The notes beneath the pieces are model-generated. The model had not been told where the DNA came from, made no database searches, and saw only the letters and a list, made by a program, of their open reading frames with translations. Positions 60,605-64,000 of a DNA stretch of 64,000 nucleotides are shown in pieces. The DNA lies in contig NZ_SODF01000001.1 of assembly GCF_004365875.1 (NCBI RefSeq), forward strand, positions 2,418,001-2,482,000, read 5' to 3'. Numbering within the stretch: position 1 is the first letter of the stretch; each line of letters opens with the position of its first letter. The translations under genes were made by a program, and so were the position numbers. This DNA comes from Kribbella kalugense (lineage in GTDB: Bacteria > Actinomycetota > Actinomycetes > Propionibacteriales > Kribbellaceae).

Positions 60605-60972
60605 GGCGTCCGGTCACCGTTGGCGCTACCACCGTCCTTCGGCCTCAACTCGTCACTGTCGGGGTCGAGGCCGTACCTGTCCATCATCTCTTCGTACGTC
60701 TCCCCCTGCGACGGATCGTGGTTGGCGATGCGCTGCCGGACCAGGTCCTCCCGGCGCCGGTCGTCCTCCGCGTCTTCCTTGAGAGTTTCGTACTCGGCCC
60801 ACTGTTCGAACGAGATGACGACGCCTTCGGGGCGGGGCTGGTCGCCGAAGAAGACGGGTTCGGTGGCGCCGCCGCGGTACAGCTCGAGGATGCGGCCAAG
60901 GCTCTGTCCCACGGTCGTGGTGTCGATGACCCGGACCCGGTCGCCGTTCGGGAGGTCGTAGGAGGCTTCCAT
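60601..60972 (-). CDS. Phd/YefM-like antitoxin candidate
   Basis: 123 residues from ATG 60972, with GGAG five bases before it. The central part TTVGQSLGRILELYRGGATEPVFFGDQPRPEGVVISFEQWAEYETLKE has the Phd/YefM antitoxin shape, in which the segment PEGVVISFEQWAEYE follows the dimer-forming strand. The acidic C-terminal tail would bind the toxin. Antitoxin first, toxin second with a four-base overlap is the usual order. It is divergent from the dehydrogenase gene at 61125, separated by 152 bases. Confidence 0.72.
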   Translation of the reverse strand: MEASYDLPNGDRVRVIDTTTVGQSLGRILELYRGGATEPVFFGDQPRPEGVVISFEQWAEYETLKEDAEDDRRREDLVRQRIANHDPSQGETYEEMMDRYGLDPDSDELRPKDGGSANGDRTP

Positions 60973-61124
60973 GGTTACTCCGATGGATGGGGGGTCGGAC
61001 ACGTTCCGTGACTCAGGATACTTTCCGCCAATTTCTGGCGCTGATGTATCAGCGCACCAGGCACGGTGCTCTCAATGGCGCTGCGGACGTGGGGATGCCG
61101 CGTCATGAGCCTGTGGGGGGCGTT

Positions 61125-62447
61125 ATGAAGGTTGCCGTATTCGGCTTGGGATACGTGGGGTCGGTCACGGCTGCTTGTCTGGCTGCGGCTGGGCATGACG
61201 TCTGGGGGGTGGATGTCGACACTGCGAAGGTCGACCCGATCACCCAGGGACACAGTCCGGTGGTCGAGCCTGGTCTGGACGAGCTGGTCGCCGCGGGTGC
61301 GACGTCGGGGCGGTTGCACGCGACCACCGACCCGCGGGTCGCGCTGGAGCGTGCCGATGTCTCACTGATCTGTGTCGGTACGCCGTCCACTGCGGCCGGC
61401 AGTACCGATCTCACCTACATCAAGCGCGCTGTCCGCGACATCGCGGAGGCCGCGCAGACCGTCGTACGGCCGGCGTCGGGCTTCCACAGCATCGTCGTCC
61501 GCAGCACGGTCCCGCCGGGGACTGTGGACGAGGTGGTCGAGAAGGTGCTGGCCGACGTACCGCCGCCGGAGGGTCTGACCTTCGGTACGGCGATGTGCCC
61601 GGAGTTCCTGCGGGAGGGATCGGGGCTCGCGGACTTCTACGCGCCGCCGTTCGTCGTCGTCGGAACCCGCAACCCGAAGGTCGGTACCGCTCTGACCGAT
61701 CTGTTCTCGTTCCTGGACAACACCGTCGAGATCGTCGACGTCCGGACGGCGGAGGCGCTCAAGTACGCCTGCAACGCGTTCCACGCCACCAAGGTCTCGT
61801 TCGCGAACGAGATGGGCCGGATCTTCCGGCACTTCGACGTGGACTCGCGCGAGGTGATGAAGATCTTCGTCCAGGACACCAGCCTGAACATCTCGCCGTA
61901 CTACCTGAAGCCCGGCTTCGCCTTCGGCGGCTCCTGCCTCCCGAAGGACCTGCGCTCCGTCCTGCACCTGGCCCGGATGAACGACACCGAACTGCCGCTG
62001 CTGGCCGGCGCGCTGGCCACCAACGAGCGGAGTGTCCGCGACGTCGTCGACCGCGTCATCGCCGGTCCCGGCCGCGAGATCGCACTGCTCGGCCTGAGCT
62101 TCAAGCACGCCACCGACGATCTCCGCGAGAGCCCGAACGTCGAGCTCGCCGAGCGGCTGATCGGCAAGGGCTACAACCTGCGCATCTACGACGCGATCGT
62201 GAACCCGAGCCGCCTGGTCGGCGCGAACCTGCGACACGTCACCTCGAAGCTGCCGCACCTGCAGCGCGTACTCACCGACGACGCGAACGCGGCGCTCGAC
62301 GGCGCCGACCTGGCCATCGTTTCGGCCACGGACAGCGCCGCGATCAGCGCGCTGCTGAAGACGCCGCCGGCGAGAACCATCGACCTCAGCGGTCGACTCG
62401 GCGCGGATGTCGAGGCGCTGGCCGGATACGAAGGAGTGGGCTGGTGA
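61125..62447 (+). CDS. GDP-mannose 6-dehydrogenase-like nucleotide-sugar dehydrogenase (AlgD type)
   Basis: 440 residues. KVAVFGLGYVGSVTAACLAAAGHDV binds NAD; GHSPVVEPGLDEL, CVGTPSTAAGSTDLTYI, the FGTAMCPEFLREGSGLADFY motif, and the catalytic Cys near 271 in GFAFGGSCLPKDLR are all present. The FHATKVSFANEMGRI and GLSFKHATDDLRESPNVELAERLIGKGY segments are closer to AlgD (GDP-mannose dehydrogenase) than to UDP-glucose dehydrogenases. It oxidises a hexose C6 to a uronic acid in two NAD steps. The GTGA overlap couples it to the following GT4 gene. UDP-glucose as substrate cannot be excluded. Confidence 0.85.
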   Translation: MKVAVFGLGYVGSVTAACLAAAGHDVWGVDVDTAKVDPITQGHSPVVEPGLDELVAAGATSGRLHATTDPRVALERADVSLICVGTPSTAAGSTDLTYIKRAVRDIAEAAQTVVRPASGFHSIVVRSTVPPGTVDEVVEKVLADVPPPEGLTFGTAMCPEFLREGSGLADFYAPPFVVVGTRNPKVGTALTDLFSFLDNTVEIVDVRTAEALKYACNAFHATKVSFANEMGRIFRHFDVDSREVMKIFVQDTSLNISPYYLKPGFAFGGSCLPKDLRSVLHLARMNDTELPLLAGALATNERSVRDVVDRVIAGPGREIALLGLSFKHATDDLRESPNVELAERLIGKGYNLRIYDAIVNPSRLVGANLRHVTSKLPHLQRVLTDDANAALDGADLAIVSATDSAAISALLKTPPARTIDLSGRLGADVEALAGYEGVGW

Positions 62448-63688
62448 GCGGTCCGCGCGTCCTGATCATCATCCAGAACCTCTGGGTGCCGTTCGACCGC
62501 CGGGTCTGGCTGGAGTGCAAGGCCCTAGTGGCGTCCGGGTACGACGTCACCGTCGTCTGCCCGAAGGGTCCCGGCGATCCGGCGTACCAGGTGATCGACG
62601 GCGTGACCGTGCACCAGTACAAGGCGTACGCCCCGGGCGGCAGCAAGCTCGGGTTCGTCACCGAGTACGCGTACTCGTTCCTGCTGACGCTCCGCCTGGT
62701 CTTCCGGGCGCGGAAGGCCGGCAAGTTCGACGTACTGCAGGCCTGCAACCCGCCGGACATCTTCTGGCCGATCGCGATGCTGCTGCGCCGCCTGGACGGA
62801 ACGAAGTTCGTCTTCGACCACCACGACCTGTGCCCGGAGCTGTTCCAGTCCCGCTTCGGCGGTACGACGAGTCTCCCGTACAAGGGACTCCGGTTCCTCG
62901 AGCGGATGACGCACCGCACGGCCGACCACGTGACCTCGACCAATGACTCGTACCGCCGGATCGCGATCACCCGCAGCGGCAAGGCGAACCACGACGTGAC
63001 CGTGGTCCGCACCGGGCCGGACCCGGACAAGCTCCAGCGCGACCCGTCTGTCGTCGACGAGTCGCTCCGCCGCGGTCACCGCTACCTGGTCACCTACATC
63101 GGCGTGATGGGCCCGCAGGACGGCGTCGACATCGTCGTCCGCGCGGCCGACCACATCGTCAACAAGCTCGGCCGGACCGACATCGCGTTCACGCTGATGG
63201 GCGGCGGTGACTCGTTCGACGAGGTCGTCGCGCTGCGGCACGACCTCGGTCTCGACGAGTACATCGAGTTCACCGGCCGGGTGCCGGACGAGACGGTGCG
63301 CGCGGTGATGTCGACGGCGGACATCGGCCTGTCCCCCGACCCGAAGAATCCGCTGAACGACGTCTCCACGATGAACAAGACGATGGAGTACATGGCCTTC
63401 GAGCTCCCGGTCGTCGCCTTCGACCTGGTCGAGACCAAGGTCTCCGCCGCGGACGCCGCGGTGTACGTCGAGCCGAACGACGTGGCGCAGTACGGCGAGG
63501 CGATCGTCGAGCTGCTCGACGACGAGGTACGTCGTCGCCGGATGGGCAAACTCGGCCGGGAACGGGTCGAGCAGGTCCTCGCCTGGAAACACCAGCAGAC
63601 CGCATACCTCGAGGTGTACGACCAGCTCACCGGGCACGTCAGCCACCTCGCCGACGTCAGCCACATCAAGAACGCGACGGGTTCCTGA
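62444..63688 (+). CDS. GT4-family glycosyltransferase
   Basis: 414 residues; GTG 62444 overlaps the dehydrogenase stop. GT-B fold: VLIIIQNLWVPFDRRVWLECKAL at the N-terminus, DVLQACNPPDIFWPIAML, FDHHDLCPELFQSRFGG, then TYIGVMGPQDGVDIVVRAADHI and DIGLSPDPKNPLNDVSTMNKTMEYMAFELPVVAF at the donor site. The NPPDIFW and HHDLCPE motifs occur in GT4 enzymes encoded beside uronate-forming dehydrogenases. It probably transfers the uronic acid produced by that enzyme. Followed by the asparagine synthetase gene two bases later. Confidence 0.9.
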   Translation: MSGPRVLIIIQNLWVPFDRRVWLECKALVASGYDVTVVCPKGPGDPAYQVIDGVTVHQYKAYAPGGSKLGFVTEYAYSFLLTLRLVFRARKAGKFDVLQACNPPDIFWPIAMLLRRLDGTKFVFDHHDLCPELFQSRFGGTTSLPYKGLRFLERMTHRTADHVTSTNDSYRRIAITRSGKANHDVTVVRTGPDPDKLQRDPSVVDESLRRGHRYLVTYIGVMGPQDGVDIVVRAADHIVNKLGRTDIAFTLMGGGDSFDEVVALRHDLGLDEYIEFTGRVPDETVRAVMSTADIGLSPDPKNPLNDVSTMNKTMEYMAFELPVVAFDLVETKVSAADAAVYVEPNDVAQYGEAIVELLDDEVRRRRMGKLGRERVEQVLAWKHQQTAYLEVYDQLTGHVSHLADVSHIKNATGS

Positions 63689-63689
63689 A

Positions 63690-64000
63690 GTGTGCGGCAT
63701 CGCCGGCTGCTACCAGCAGCACGACGGACGCGCCCTCGCGCAGACCATGAGCGACCGGATCGCCCACCGCGGTCCTGACGCCGACCGGATCTACAGCTAC
63801 GAAGACGGTGACGTGCACGCGCACCTCGCGCACCGCCGGCTCTCGATCATCGATCTGTCGTCGGAGGCCGACCAGCCGCTGAGCAAGCGCGGTCTGACGA
63901 TCTGCTACAACGGCGAGCTCTACAACTACAAGGAACTGCGCGCCGAGCTGTCCAAGGCCGGCGTCGGATTCCGGACCAACGGCGACACAGAGGTGGTGCT
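63690..64000 (+). CDS. asnB: Asparagine synthase (glutamine-hydrolysing) N-terminus, truncated by window edge
   Basis: GTG 63690 starts a frame open to the window end (103 residues seen). MCGIAGCYQQHDG with the catalytic Cys at position 2, MSDRIAHRGPDADRI, HLAHRRLSIIDLSSEADQPL and CYNGELYNYKELRAEL are diagnostic of the class II glutamine amidotransferase domain of AsnB. In glycan clusters such proteins often amidate uronic acids or amino-acid substituents rather than make free asparagine, which would fit the uronate-forming dehydrogenase two genes upstream. The synthetase domain is beyond the window. Confidence 0.92.
   Translation, partial: MCGIAGCYQQHDGRALAQTMSDRIAHRGPDADRIYSYEDGDVHAHLAHRRLSIIDLSSEADQPLSKRGLTICYNGELYNYKELRAELSKAGVGFRTNGDTEVV

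Overview
The window is GC-rich, densely coded DNA from an actinobacterium. Codon use, frequent GTG and TTG starts, ATGA/GTGA start-stop overlaps and the gene set fit the Kribbella/Nocardioidaceae group; that placement is inference, since no marker gene was searched. No rRNA, tRNA, CRISPR array or transposase gene was seen. No gene-free stretch exceeds 300 bases.

Region 1 (1-11.6 kb) is a catabolic locus: two Asp/Glu-racemase-fold enzymes (the first cut by the window edge), an ectoine-hydrolase-like M24 protein, a fold-I aminotransferase, a large FAD/4Fe-4S oxidase, an FCD-type GntR repressor, a succinate-semialdehyde-type dehydrogenase, a class III aminotransferase and an MHS-family transporter. 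The mix resembles ectoine/diaminobutyrate utilisation loci. Copies of a TTGTCGACAA-type palindrome sit at the promoters of the locus, with three more inside its genes.

Region 2 (11.6-19.4 kb) is mostly housekeeping: an OpuC-type osmoprotectant ABC transporter (permease, ATPase, permease, lipoprotein), the iron-sulfur carrier ErpA, glycerate kinase, a VOC protein, a Nudix hydrolase and quinolinate synthase NadA.

Region 3 (19.4-39.4 kb) concerns the cell surface. A coupled minus-strand operon has two GT4 glycosyltransferases, two cytidylyltransferases and a CDP-alcohol phosphotransferase. Three paralogous exported right-handed beta-helix proteins follow, with a uronate catabolic set (UxaC, UxuB-like, LacI regulator with two matching operators) between the second and third. 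Then come a Wzy-like polymerase, a Wzz/tyrosine-kinase-like protein whose ATP site is destroyed, and two paralogous secreted beta-propeller proteins, one ending in a LamG-like domain.

A gene for an AbiEi-like/DUF559 protein (39.6-40.5 kb) is bracketed by two copies of a roughly 90-bp palindromic element.

Region 4 (40.8-59.2 kb) is an exopolysaccharide cluster in two minus-strand operons. The promoter-distal one makes GDP-fucose (Gmd, Fcl) and encodes the initiating sugar transferase, a WecG-type transferase and a flippase. The other has 13 genes for an unusual, probably C-methylated or aminated sugar: epimerase, two C-methyltransferase-like proteins (one apparently inactive), sugar nucleotidyltransferase, PIG-L deacetylase, methyltransferase, second flippase, two GT2 enzymes, pyruvyltransferase, 3,5-epimerase-like cupin, class IV aminotransferase and a PhyH-like oxygenase. 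It ends in a strong intrinsic terminator.

Region 5 (59.3-64 kb) holds a solitary XRE regulator, a toxin-antitoxin-like pair with a degenerate antitoxin remnant, then plus-strand surface-glycan genes: an AlgD-like nucleotide-sugar dehydrogenase, a GT4 enzyme and the start of an asparagine synthetase. Precursor supply, assembly, export and modification functions for surface glycan are thus spread over about 45 kb, with uronate chemistry recurring (dehydrogenase, beta-helix proteins, UxaC/UxuB).
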